Assembly (NCBI GenBank): GCA_015067665.1
Contig: SVLZ01000003.1
Location: 1-64,000, forward strand
Source of the DNA: Oscillospiraceae bacterium
GTDB taxonomy: Bacteria; Bacillota; Clostridia; Oscillospirales; Oscillospiraceae
Direction: 5' to 3'
Length of the DNA stretch: 64,000 bases
Shown here: one piece after another, positions 38,207-47,516 of the stretch
Position numbering within the stretch: the stretch's first letter is position 1
Layout: each line of letters starts with the position of its first letter
Position numbers and translations under genes: made by a program
The notes under the pieces: generated by a model
What the model saw: only the letters and a program-made list of their open reading frames with translations
The model's database searches: none
Told to the model about the DNA's origin: nothing

Positions 38207-40927
38207 ATGGCAAAGCAGCATTTTTATTCCCGCGTGCCTGCCAAGGGAAGCTTATATAACCGCGCTGACGGCTTTGATACCTTTGCCCATTCTCAGGGTC
38301 TCAGCCGGGATTTTGTGGAGCGGGAGCTTTCTGCCGTTTATGAAAATAAGCTGACAAAGCAGGATGCGGAGGCTGTCCGTACCGGGCAAATGCCGGCGGT
38401 CTACAGCCAAAGCTGCCTGAAATCCGGTGCATTGGTGCAAAGCTGTGTTTCTTACCTGCCAAAGGACTATACCGGTGAGCGCAGTGCCTATCTTTGCCAT
38501 AGCCTGATCCTCTCGGAAGAAGAAAAACAAATGGTTTTCTCCGGTGGGAATGGGCTGCTGAACCCGAAAATGCTTATTTCGGACGCAGGTGCCTTTGATC
38601 TTGCCACCCAAGTGGCAACGGGAGACTATCCGGAAAAGGAATATGTGCCCTGCACTGCGGAGGATCCTAAATTTCTCACAGAGCGCTATGAACCAGCCAC
38701 TGTAAAAGCGTTTTTGTTCGGCATTCTTTCTGCACTGTGCGGCAAGGGTAAAACGGTCTATTTTAAGCTCCCCTGCAAGGACGAACAGGCACCTTTGGAA
38801 GCACTGAAAATGCTGAATATGGCAATTAGTGTGGTGCCGTACCACCTGCGCAAAAGCGTTTCTTTTGTCACTTATGTGACCGATCCTGCGCAGTATGGTC
38901 ACGTGAAGATCAAGTGCGTTTGCGGCGAATGCCCGGAATCCGCACTTAGTAAGGGCATTTTTGTGGATTTTGGCACGGATTTGGTCACCGGTATGCCGGC
39001 GGCGGATGTGATTGCCAAGATTCCTGTAAGTTTCTTCTACTCCCTTTTGGAGGATGCCTCCATCCGCGGCGAGTTTTTACGTTTTGTAAGTAAGGCTGTA
39101 GATGCCGTTCCGGAACTGGAAAAGCTGAATCCCAAGACCCTTTCTGATCTTGTTTTCCTCTTTGGCGGTGCCAGCGGTCTTTACGATCAGGAAAAGATAC
39201 TGCCTACGGACGAGGATGTACTTACTTTCTTATCCAGTTATGAAAAATACCGGGCCGCCTTGGGCGAGGAGTCCCGGCGCAATGCGTATAAGTGTCTGGA
39301 AAGATACCCGCAAAGGCATATAGCGATCCCAAAACCCATCTTTGCAAAGGTATCTAAGCTTTATAATGCGGAAGTGCCCTCCGCCAAGCGGATGGTTATG
39401 AACGTGGCGCTGGAGCTGATCCATACGGATGTGATGCGTGATAAGCTCTTTACCTTCTTGAAAAACAACTACGATGGCGAGAATGCAGATATTCAGGCGG
39501 TAATCACTGCCGACCTGTGCCGGGTCTATTATGGCGGATTTTTGCAGTCCCAAATTCTGGATTTCTTTGCCCAGCATTTTGCCGGCGAGCCGGAGAATAT
39601 CCAGAATGCCATTTTTGAAAAACTGATGCTTACCATTCGCACAGTGGCAATCCAGGATAAGATCCTTTCTGTTGTGGCAGCAAATTACAGTATTCTGACG
39701 GCAAAGCAGAAAGCGCATTTATATGAGACCATTTTCGAGATGATGCCGGAGTGCGATAAGCTGACAGTAGCTTTGGTGACCCGGATCAATGCCCAAATGA
39801 CGGAAGAGGACGAAAAGGTCCGCAGTTATGTAACAGAAAAGCTCACAGAGCTTCTTTCTGCAGACTACAAGAAAAAAGAGCATAAGCTGATGCCGCTCCT
39901 TTGCGCAGAGCCGGGCTTCTGCCGGGATCTTACTGTAAATCTTGCGTTTGGCCCTTGGAGTACACGAAAGATTTATGAGGAATATATCGCCCTGCTTTCT
40001 GTGAAGAAGATCCGTGAGAAGGCGGAAATGCTCCTCTATATCGCAAAAACGGTGCCCGGTGAAAAGACGGACGGTCTGCTGACCTTGGCAGTGGAACCGC
40101 TTTTTGGAGCAGAGAAAGAAAAAGCCACCCTCTATCAATGGATGGATGTAGAGGAGTGCCTGCAAACTGCCTTTGCATCCGGTTGCATTGCAACCTGGGA
40201 ATTGATGCGGGATAAGGTCATCCATCCCGGAATTATGGGCAGGATCAATGATATTTATTCTGTAAAGCTCCATAAAGAGGGCTTGCAGGTGATTTCTCAG
40301 TACGCCAAAAACCATTCCTACCTCCGTGACAGCGCGGCCTATAAGGCCATTGCCACACTCAGGAATCTTGTGGAGGCGGTGGAAAATGCAGATGCGGGCT
40401 GTACATTCCGCACGCTGTGGGCGCTTTTGCAGGAAAAGGGAGATTTTGCCCCTATGGCTGAGTACCTGCTGCACACCCGGCTGAATTGGGAGATCCAGTC
40501 TCCGGAGCAAGGCATTCTCTGGTGCCTGTGCGGGAATGCGCTGAAGGACGGAAAATTCCTTTCTCAGGAGCTGTATCAGCAGGCAAAGGGTCGGTATTCT
40601 CACGCGAAGGCAATTGAGGATCCCAAGCTGACGGGCACAAAGCTGACGGCTGCGGCCAGTGCAGCAGCCGGTGAGCGGATACTCCAGTATTTGATGTGGG
40701 CTTGCGCCGCAGAACCGGCCTTGACGGCGATGGTTTGCGAAGACAGAGAGGGAATTGCATGGCTGCTGCAGGCGCTATGTGAGGATTGCGGACGCAATGC
40801 GGAAAAGTGGGTGCTTGCGACTATGGCAAATGCACCGTCACAGCTTCAGGAGCTGGTGACCGTGTTGCTTACGGAGAATAAGCCAAAGCCCGGCAATATT
40901 TTTGCGAAGCTTTTTGGTAAAAAATAA
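38207..40927 (+). CDS. Large uncharacterised protein (906 aa), possibly GAP1-like
   Basis: Intact ORF with RBS directly after pilB; FYSRVPAKGSLYNRADGFDTFAHSQGL N-terminus; helical repeat-like remainder. Confidence 0.5.
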   Translation: MAKQHFYSRVPAKGSLYNRADGFDTFAHSQGLSRDFVERELSAVYENKLTKQDAEAVRTGQMPAVYSQSCLKSGALVQSCVSYLPKDYTGERSAYLCHSLILSEEEKQMVFSGGNGLLNPKMLISDAGAFDLATQVATGDYPEKEYVPCTAEDPKFLTERYEPATVKAFLFGILSALCGKGKTVYFKLPCKDEQAPLEALKMLNMAISVVPYHLRKSVSFVTYVTDPAQYGHVKIKCVCGECPESALSKGIFVDFGTDLVTGMPAADVIAKIPVSFFYSLLEDASIRGEFLRFVSKAVDAVPELEKLNPKTLSDLVFLFGGASGLYDQEKILPTDEDVLTFLSSYEKYRAALGEESRRNAYKCLERYPQRHIAIPKPIFAKVSKLYNAEVPSAKRMVMNVALELIHTDVMRDKLFTFLKNNYDGENADIQAVITADLCRVYYGGFLQSQILDFFAQHFAGEPENIQNAIFEKLMLTIRTVAIQDKILSVVAANYSILTAKQKAHLYETIFEMMPECDKLTVALVTRINAQMTEEDEKVRSYVTEKLTELLSADYKKKEHKLMPLLCAEPGFCRDLTVNLAFGPWSTRKIYEEYIALLSVKKIREKAEMLLYIAKTVPGEKTDGLLTLAVEPLFGAEKEKATLYQWMDVEECLQTAFASGCIATWELMRDKVIHPGIMGRINDIYSVKLHKEGLQVISQYAKNHSYLRDSAAYKAIATLRNLVEAVENADAGCTFRTLWALLQEKGDFAPMAEYLLHTRLNWEIQSPEQGILWCLCGNALKDGKFLSQELYQQAKGRYSHAKAIEDPKLTGTKLTAAASAAAGERILQYLMWACAAEPALTAMVCEDREGIAWLLQALCEDCGRNAEKWVLATMANAPSQLQELVTVLLTENKPKPGNIFAKLFGKK

Positions 40928-40931
40928 TATA

Positions 40932-40971
40932 AGACCGCTTTGGATGCCTCCAAAGCGGTCTTGCTTTTTTA
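40932..40971 (+). terminator. Rho-independent terminator ending the pilus operon
   Basis: AAGACCGCTTTGGAtgccTCCAAAGCGGTCTTgcTTTTTT. Confidence 0.9.
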
Positions 40972-41042
40972 TTTATGTGTGCTATACTTGAAGTATCTGT
41001 GGTGTGTTGACACCGTAGAGAAGAAGGAAAAGAGAAAGAAAA

Positions 41043-41209
41043 GTGAAAGCGTTTTTTGCTTGGCTATTCAGCGAAAACACCTCCGATCTGCAGATCAGCC
41101 TCTTTAACATTTGGCATTTATTCTATTTGCTGCTTGTGTTTGGCGGGACTGTGTTGCTGTCTGCCTTGTGATCTACGGTACCTATTACGGCCTGCGCCAT
41201 ATGACTTAA
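41043..41209 (+). pseudogene. Probable internally deleted YwaF/TMEM164-like membrane protein gene
   Basis: MKAFFAWLFSENTSDLQISLFNIWHLFYLLLVFGGTVLLSAL* followed in another frame by VIYGTYYGLRHMT*. Confidence 0.4.
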
Positions 41210-41265
41210 AAAAAGAGAAACAGAGAACATAAAACATAAAAATAAATGCAAATGGAGGAGAAAGA

Positions 41266-41748
41266 ATGAAAAAGAAGGTATGTATGCGTGGATTTATAGC
41301 CATCCTGATTGCGGCTGTGGTCTTTTTCGCGGGATGCTCACAAGAGCAGCTTATTGAATTTGCTCTGGAAAATGCACTTCGCGCTGCTGTAGATGCGGCG
41401 GTGGCAGAAAATGAGGATGCTGCCAAGGTTATGGCGCATATGGAGAAAAGAATCGATTTGAAGGTTGTCTCCAGCGAGATTACGCAGTCCGGCGTGACAG
41501 CAGATTGCCGTGTATCCTCCCCGGATCTCACGGGATTTGTAGAAAGCTTTCATGCAAATGATTATGCGACCCGGGCTGAGCTGGTCGATGCGATTTGCAA
41601 AGCTGTCGATACAGCGCCGATCACAACCCATGAAATGACTTTGGGTTTCCGGGTTACGGAAAGTGGCTATGACCTCATTGACATAGAGGATTTCCTGGAG
41701 GCCTACAGCGGTGGCAGCTTTGAAATTCTCCAAGATATGCAGAAATAA
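41266..41748 (+). CDS. Small lipoprotein (160 aa)
   Basis: MKKKVCMRGFIAILIAAVVFFAGCSQEQ. Confidence 0.7.
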   Translation: MKKKVCMRGFIAILIAAVVFFAGCSQEQLIEFALENALRAAVDAAVAENEDAAKVMAHMEKRIDLKVVSSEITQSGVTADCRVSSPDLTGFVESFHANDYATRAELVDAICKAVDTAPITTHEMTLGFRVTESGYDLIDIEDFLEAYSGGSFEILQDMQK

Positions 41749-41757
41749 AAGAAATAG

Positions 41758-41790
41758 CAGCCGGGACACCATAACGTCCCGGCTGTTTTA
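41758..41790 (+). terminator. Rho-independent terminator
   Basis: CAGCCGGGAC-accataac-GTCCCGGCTGTTTTA. Confidence 0.8.
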
Positions 41791-41803
41791 TTGATTAGGG
41801 AAA

Positions 41804-42040
41804 CCACCGGCTATGCCGGTGGAGGTACTCCGTAAAAAAGCTTTAGCTTCAAGCATCGAGCGAAGCGAGCTACTAGCAAAGGCACTTACAAATTAGTACA
41901 ACGAAGCGATAGAAGGGACAGTGCCCGTTTACGGGCGGCGGAGCAATCAATGCAATCGAAAGCGTATTCAGTGCGTCTTTAGATGCCCGCCAGTAAAATG
42001 CCCTTCTAGGGCTTAATCAAGCCTCCGGCTTAGCCGGAGG
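41804..42040. mobile_element. IS200/IS605-like non-autonomous remnant (PATE/MITE-like), no transposase
   Basis: Terminal hairpins CCACCGGC-TAT-GCCGGTGG (41804-41822) and CCTCCGGC-TTA-GCCGGAGG (42022-42040) enclosing structured noncoding DNA. Confidence 0.5.
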
Positions 42041-42328
42041 TCATGACTGTATAAAGAAAACCACCGGCAGTGTGAAGTTCGGTTTTGGTTTCTTAGGGAA
42101 ATAGAGGGGGTGACGGCATGACAATGGTCGGACAGGAAACTGGCACAATCGCTGCGCACAGATCGGATGTTTGCGGAGGACGAAATGAAACAAGAATGTG
42201 ATACAATACGACTGCTTGTTCTTGCACAAAGGTTTGACATAGTGGGTTATTGTGGACATGATACACGCGAATAACAACAAAAAGTTCAGTTGCCAAAAGA
42301 AATATTTGGAAAATGCTTCAAGTTTTTC

Positions 42329-42415
42329 TTGACAAACGGGAACGGAGGGCGTATAATAAACTGCGGTTAGCGGGAGCTAACTAAGTATTTAGAGATTAGG
42401 TTAGTTTTGGCTAAC
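42329..42415 (+). promoter_or_regulatory. feo promoter with two operator dyads
   Basis: TTGACA-17-TATAAT (42329-42357); GTTAGC-GGGA-GCTAAC (42366-42381); GTTAG-N6-CTAAC (42400-42415). Confidence 0.75.
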
Positions 42416-42437
42416 TTCCGGAAAGGAGCTCGCGGAT

Positions 42438-42653
42438 ATGGATCTGTGCAAGGCAGAGCTGGGAAAAGAATATATCGTTACTGCTATCGAGACCGATGAC
42501 GAGGAGCTCAACAGCTTTCTGTTTTCTCTCGGCTGCTATAGCGGCGAGCCGATCACTGTGATCTCTCGGCGGCGAGGCGGATGTACGGTGTCTATTAAAG
42601 ACGGCAGATATAATATTGACAATCAGTTGGCAGCAGCGATTCGGATTTTTTGA
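42438..42653 (+). CDS. feoA: FeoA family ferrous iron transport protein
   Basis: LFSLGCYSGEPITVISRRRGG...AAAIRIF; adjacent feoB. Confidence 0.88.
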   Translation: MDLCKAELGKEYIVTAIETDDEELNSFLFSLGCYSGEPITVISRRRGGCTVSIKDGRYNIDNQLAAAIRIF

Positions 42654-42692
42654 AATAGAACGATTGTGCTGCCAACCCTATTTTTGCATTAC

Positions 42693-42710
42693 AGTTAGCG
42701 GATGCTAACT
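42693..42710. promoter_or_regulatory. Third copy of the feo dyad, between feoA and feoB
   Basis: AGTTAGC-GGAT-GCTAACT. Confidence 0.7.
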
Positions 42711-42734
42711 AATTGATATTCAGGAGGTAAATAG

Positions 42735-44756
42735 ATGAGAATTGCGTTTGCGGGCAATCCCAATAGCGGCAAGACCACGATGTACAATGCCCTCACAGGA
42801 CGAAATGAAAAGGTGGGCAACTGGGCAGGCGTTACAGTGGACAAAAAGGAAGCGCCGATTAAGAAGCTCTATGCAGGCGAAATGGACCTGACAGCGGTGG
42901 ACCTGCCGGGTGCCTACTCTATGTCGCCTTTTACATCAGAAGAGAGCGTTACCAGTACATATGTCAAAAATGAGCATCCGGACGTCATTATCAATATCGT
43001 GGATGCGACAAACCTGAGCCGCAGCCTGTTTTTCACTACCCAGCTGCTGGAGTTGGGGATCCCGGTGGTAGTAGCGCTGAATAAAGCAGACATCAACGAA
43101 AAAAAGAAAACCCAGATCGACGAAAAGCTACTTTCTAAAAAGCTGGGCTGCCCCGTGGTAGAGACGGTTTCTACTTCTTCTGAGGGCCTAAAAGATGTGA
43201 TCGATGCTGCGGTCAAATTGATCGGCAAGGGACAGATCGCGCCCTATCATCAGGGGAACATCGACCTGAGCAGCAAACGGGCGGTGACAGAAGCGGATCG
43301 CAAGCGCTTTGACTTTGTTAACGGCATTGTTAAGGCGGTAGAAAGCCGGACTGTCCGCACCCGGGACATCAATTATCAGGACAAAATCGATGCGGTTCTG
43401 ACGCATCCGCTGGTGGGCTTACCGATTTTCGCAGTCGTGATGTTCTTGGTGTTCCAGATTTCTCAGGCATGGCTGGGTGTATGGATCGCAGAGGGTTATG
43501 AATTTGCCAACGGCACCACCATTCCCGGTCTTGTGACCCTGATCGATGCCTTTAAGGAGTGGGTAGCCGGTCTTTTGGAAGGCGGCAATGACTTCTTGGT
43601 GGCGTTGCTGACAGAGGGCATCATCGGTGGTGTTTCCGCTGTGGTTGGTTTCCTGCCGCTGGTTATGGTTATGTACTTCCTGATCGCGCTGCTGGAGGAT
43701 TGCGGGTATATGGCGCGGGCAACGGTCGTACTGGATCCGATCTTTAAGAAGGTGGGTCTTTCCGGTAAATCTGTGATTCCCTTTGTGATCGGTACCGGCT
43801 GTGCCATCCCCGGCGTTATGGCGGCCCGTACTATCCGCAATGAACGGGAGCGCAATGCTACGGCAATGCTGGCACCCTTTATGCCTTGCGGCGCAAAGCT
43901 GCCGGTGATTGCGCTTTTTGCCGGCGCGTTCTTTGATGAAGCCACTTGGGTCGGCACGCTGATGTATTTTGCAGGTATTGTATTTATTCTGCTGGGCGCG
44001 CTGCTTGTCAACAAGATTGCAGGACATAAAAACCGCAAATCCTTCTTCATTATGGAGCTGCCGGAGTATAAGGTTCCCTCTTTTAAGCGAGCTGTGATTT
44101 CTATGTGCAGCCGTGGCTGGGCATACATCGTTAAGGCCGGTACGATCATTCTGGTCTGTAATGCGGTTGTGTTTATTATGCAGTCTTTTAACTGGCAGCT
44201 GCAGCTGGTAGAGGAGGGGATGGAGCATACCTCTATTCTTGCCACCATTGCCAATCCCATTGCGACTCTTCTGGTGCCTGTGGTCGGTATCACAGCTTGG
44301 CAGCTGGCTGCCGGTGCAGTTACCGGCTTTATTGCGAAGGAAAATGTGGTCGGCACACTGGCTGTTTGCTATGGCTTTGTGGTAAATGACGATTTGGAAA
44401 TGGTGGGCTCCGGCAATGAGGTGGCGGCTACAATGGTAGGACTCACAAAAGTTGCGGCCCTTGCATATCTTATGTTCAATCTGTTTACACCTCCCTGCTT
44501 CGCGGCTATGGGTGCAATGAATTCGGAAATCAAGGACAGAAAGTGGTTCTGGGGTGGTATTGCCCTGCAGCTTGCCACTGGCTATACCGCAGGCTTCCTG
44601 GTATACCAAATCGGCACACTGATCACCACCGGCGCCCTTGGCGCAGGCTTTGTGGGCGGACTGCTCTTTGTGCTCGCTTTTGCTGCAGTTCTGATTTATC
44701 TGTGTGTCAGAGCGGATAAGAAGGTCGGGAAGGAATACGCACTGAATAAGGAATAA
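42735..44756 (+). CDS. feoB: Ferrous iron transporter B
   Basis: GNPNSGKTTMYNALTG G1, VDLPGAYSM G3, membrane domain CGAKLPV. Confidence 0.96.
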   Translation: MRIAFAGNPNSGKTTMYNALTGRNEKVGNWAGVTVDKKEAPIKKLYAGEMDLTAVDLPGAYSMSPFTSEESVTSTYVKNEHPDVIINIVDATNLSRSLFFTTQLLELGIPVVVALNKADINEKKKTQIDEKLLSKKLGCPVVETVSTSSEGLKDVIDAAVKLIGKGQIAPYHQGNIDLSSKRAVTEADRKRFDFVNGIVKAVESRTVRTRDINYQDKIDAVLTHPLVGLPIFAVVMFLVFQISQAWLGVWIAEGYEFANGTTIPGLVTLIDAFKEWVAGLLEGGNDFLVALLTEGIIGGVSAVVGFLPLVMVMYFLIALLEDCGYMARATVVLDPIFKKVGLSGKSVIPFVIGTGCAIPGVMAARTIRNERERNATAMLAPFMPCGAKLPVIALFAGAFFDEATWVGTLMYFAGIVFILLGALLVNKIAGHKNRKSFFIMELPEYKVPSFKRAVISMCSRGWAYIVKAGTIILVCNAVVFIMQSFNWQLQLVEEGMEHTSILATIANPIATLLVPVVGITAWQLAAGAVTGFIAKENVVGTLAVCYGFVVNDDLEMVGSGNEVAATMVGLTKVAALAYLMFNLFTPPCFAAMGAMNSEIKDRKWFWGGIALQLATGYTAGFLVYQIGTLITTGALGAGFVGGLLFVLAFAAVLIYLCVRADKKVGKEYALNKE

Positions 44757-44762
44757 TTGCCT

Positions 44763-44936
44763 ATGAAACCGATCGATTATTTGATTCTTGCGGTTATTGT
44801 ATTGATCCTTGGCGCAGTTATTTGGTATTTACATAAAGCCAAGAAAAAAGGGGTAAAATGCATTGGCTGTCCTGATGGCGCAAAGTGCAGTGGAAACTGC
44901 GCCGGCTGCTCCGGACAATGCGGAAACTGCAAATGA
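44763..44936 (+). CDS. FeoB-associated Cys-rich membrane protein (57 aa)
   Basis: MKPIDYLILAVIVLILGAVIWYLHKAKKKGVKCIGCPDGAKCSGNCAGCSGQCGNCK*. Confidence 0.88.
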   Translation: MKPIDYLILAVIVLILGAVIWYLHKAKKKGVKCIGCPDGAKCSGNCAGCSGQCGNCK

Positions 44937-44941
44937 TAAAG

Positions 44942-44973
44942 AAAATGTCCCGGAGGAAACTCCGGGACATTTT
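44942..44973 (+). terminator. Rho-independent terminator after feo operon
   Basis: AAAATGTCCCGGAG-GAAA-CTCCGGGACATTTT. Confidence 0.85.
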
Positions 44974-45036
44974 GTTGCATTTTCCGGAAAATGTGGTATG
45001 ATAAGGCTATACTGATTGCAATAGGGAGGAATACCT

Positions 45037-46941
45037 ATGCTGGATTTTATTCGCATTGCCTGTGTCGTACCGGAGGTGCGGGTAGGTGACCCGACAAGAA
45101 ATACAGAGGATATATGTGCTTGGCTGGACAAGGCAGAGGCCGAAGGCAGCGATCTGGTGCTGTTCCCGGAGCTGGCTGTGACCGGCTACACCTGCGGAGA
45201 CTTGTTTTTGCAGGATGTGCTCCTTCGCACAGCGGAAGATGGAATTGCGAAAATTGCAGCTTATTCGCAAAAATACCCGGCGCTGACAATTGTGGTGGGC
45301 GTTCCCCTGCGGTTCGGAGGACTGCTGTATAACTGTGCGGCGGTTATCTCCGATGGCGTTATTCGCGGTATTGTGCCGAAAACCTATCTGGCGGGTGAAA
45401 TGGGTGAGAGCCGTTGGTTTGCCACAGTTTCTAAGCTGCTGGTGACAACTGTACGCTGCGCCGGACAGGAAGTGCCGCTGGGTAGTGACCTCTTGTTCTC
45501 TTTGGAGGATGGAACGATATTCGGTGTAGAGATCTGTGAAGATCTGTGGAGGCCTGTATCTCCTTCTGCAAGACTTGTGGCAGCGGGTGCGGAGGTAATT
45601 CTGAATCTTTCTGCCTCCAACGAGCTGGTAGGTAAGCGGGCGCGCCGGCAGGAGCTTGTGCGGAGTCAATCTGCCGCCAACTGCTGCACCTATGTGCTGG
45701 TATCTGCCGGATATACGGAATCTACCCAAGATACGGTCTTTTCCGGCCACAGCATTGTGGCGGAAAAGGGTAAGGTTTTAATGGAAAACAAGCATCTTAT
45801 CGATGCGGGATATATGCTGGTTTGCGACAGCGATTTAGGAAAACTCCGTTACCTGCGGCAAAAGAACGGTCATGCAGGTGTAGCGGCGCAGCCTTGCCGT
45901 GTTGTTTTGTGCGGTGACGCGCCCAGAAGTGATGGTTCCCGGTATGAGCTGACGAAGCTGCCCTTTGTGCCTCAAACCAAGGCGGCCCGTCAGGAGCGCT
46001 GCCGCGAGGTCTTTGAAATTCAGGTTCGTGGCCTTGCCCAAAGACTGCGTGCTGTGGGCGGCAAGGCAGTGATCGGCGTTTCCGGTGGTTTGGACTCCAC
46101 TTTGGCGCTTTTGGTGGCGGTGGAGGCGATGGAGCGGATCGGAAAATCTGCTGCGGATGTCCACGGTATTACAATGCCTTGCTTTGGTACTACGGATCGC
46201 ACCTATCAAAATGCCTGGATGCTTATGGAAAAGCTGGGGGTGACCGCCAAGGAGATTCCTATTCGGGAAGCGGTAAAGCTTCATTTTGCGGATATTGGTC
46301 AGGACCCCAACAAGCTGGATGCCACTTATGAAAACTCCCAAGCACGGGAGCGCACCCAAGTGCTGATGGACTATGCCGGCCTTTGCGGCGGTATGGTGGT
46401 AGGCACCGGTGATCTCAGCGAGCTGGCGCTGGGTTGGTGCACGTATAACGGCGATCATATGAGTATGTACGGTGTCAATGCCTCTGTGCCCAAGACGCTG
46501 ATCCGTTTTGTTATTGAAATGCTGGCGGAAAGTGAGCGGTTTGCCAAAGCCAAGGATGTGCTGTTCGATATTTTGGATACCCCCATCAGCCCGGAGTTGC
46601 TGCCTCCCGATGCCAGCGGCAAGATCGCCCAGCAGACAGAGGATTTGGTTGGCCCTTATGCGCTCCACGATTTCTTCCTCTACTATGTGGTGCGCTACGG
46701 TCTTGCGCCCAAGAAGGTCTATACACTGGCTTGCCGAGCTTTTTCTGACACCTTTGACAGCGCAACGGTGAAAAAATGGCTCATAACCTTCTACCGCCGT
46801 TTCTTTACCCAGCAGTTTAAGCGCTCTTGTATGCCGGACGGCCCCAAGGTCGGCGCAGTATCCTTTAGCCCCCGGACGGATTGGAAAATGCCCAGCGATG
46901 CCTGCAGCGCCCTTTGGCTCAGCGAAGCGGAAAACCTATAA
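45037..46941 (+). CDS. nadE: Glutamine-dependent NAD(+) synthase
   Basis: Nitrilase-like domain with VEICEDLW plus synthase domain GVSGGLDSTLALLV and GTGDLSELALGWCTYNGDHMSMYGVN. Confidence 0.95.
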   Translation: MLDFIRIACVVPEVRVGDPTRNTEDICAWLDKAEAEGSDLVLFPELAVTGYTCGDLFLQDVLLRTAEDGIAKIAAYSQKYPALTIVVGVPLRFGGLLYNCAAVISDGVIRGIVPKTYLAGEMGESRWFATVSKLLVTTVRCAGQEVPLGSDLLFSLEDGTIFGVEICEDLWRPVSPSARLVAAGAEVILNLSASNELVGKRARRQELVRSQSAANCCTYVLVSAGYTESTQDTVFSGHSIVAEKGKVLMENKHLIDAGYMLVCDSDLGKLRYLRQKNGHAGVAAQPCRVVLCGDAPRSDGSRYELTKLPFVPQTKAARQERCREVFEIQVRGLAQRLRAVGGKAVIGVSGGLDSTLALLVAVEAMERIGKSAADVHGITMPCFGTTDRTYQNAWMLMEKLGVTAKEIPIREAVKLHFADIGQDPNKLDATYENSQARERTQVLMDYAGLCGGMVVGTGDLSELALGWCTYNGDHMSMYGVNASVPKTLIRFVIEMLAESERFAKAKDVLFDILDTPISPELLPPDASGKIAQQTEDLVGPYALHDFFLYYVVRYGLAPKKVYTLACRAFSDTFDSATVKKWLITFYRRFFTQQFKRSCMPDGPKVGAVSFSPRTDWKMPSDACSALWLSEAENL

Positions 46942-46945
46942 AATC

Positions 46946-46977
46946 AAGCACCCTCCGCGTTTGGAGGGTGCTTTTTT
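46946..46977 (+). terminator. Rho-independent terminator
   Basis: AAGCACCCTCC-gcgttt-GGAGGGTGCTTTTTT. Confidence 0.9.
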
Positions 46978-46985
46978 GCGGGGGA

Positions 46986-47180
46986 TTACTGCATGTTCTG
47001 CTCGTAAGCCTCGATCATCTTCTTGACCATCTGGCCGCCGACGGAGCCGGCTTCACGGGAAGTCAGGTGGCCGTTGTAGCCGTTGGTCAGGTTAACGCCA
47101 ACTTCAGAAGCTGCCTGCATCTTGAAACGGTCCATTGCCTCACGAGCCTGAGGAACATTGATCTGATTGTTGTTTTTCAT
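46986..47180 (-). CDS. Alpha/beta-type small acid-soluble spore protein
   Basis: AREAMDRFKMQAASEVGVNLTNGYNGHLTSREAGSVGGQMVKKMI. Confidence 0.95.
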   Translation of the reverse strand: MKNNNQINVPQAREAMDRFKMQAASEVGVNLTNGYNGHLTSREAGSVGGQMVKKMIEAYEQNMQ

Positions 47181-47431
47181 AGTCTTTCTCTCCTTTTCGC
47201 TTTCTTTGGAAAGATGAAACACTTTCCTAAGAAAGCATTTTTCTTTCCGCAATGGTATTTTTGCCGAATGATGAAAAAATATAGATGTTTCTTTTCGGAA
47301 AAAGATGCAAATTTTGGGGATGACAATGCGATTATTGCAACAAAAATGCAAATAAAAAACGTGATCAATGGCAAAAGGCTTTTGGTGTCGTTTTTTCTGC
47401 ATACTGATCTGATAAAAAGTATATGTCGTGC

Positions 47432-47461
47432 TTGACAGGAGGGGTGAGAAAGCGGTATAAT
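47432..47461 (+). promoter_or_regulatory. Sigma-A-like promoter of sipW-type locus
   Basis: TTGACA, 18 nt, TATAAT. Confidence 0.6.
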
Positions 47462-47516
47462 TACGGTGTATCTCTATGACATTGTCACTGTAGTGCGTCT
47501 GAGGAGGGCGATAAAA

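Noticed and set aside
42093-42296. Small overlapping minus-strand ORFs between the IS200-like remnant and feoA
   Set aside because: Mutually overlapping, no RBS, no recognisable protein; probably degraded noncoding sequence
43419-44609. 396-aa minus-strand ORF opposite feoB
   Set aside because: Antisense to clear feoB; low-complexity His/Gln composition typical of shadow ORFs
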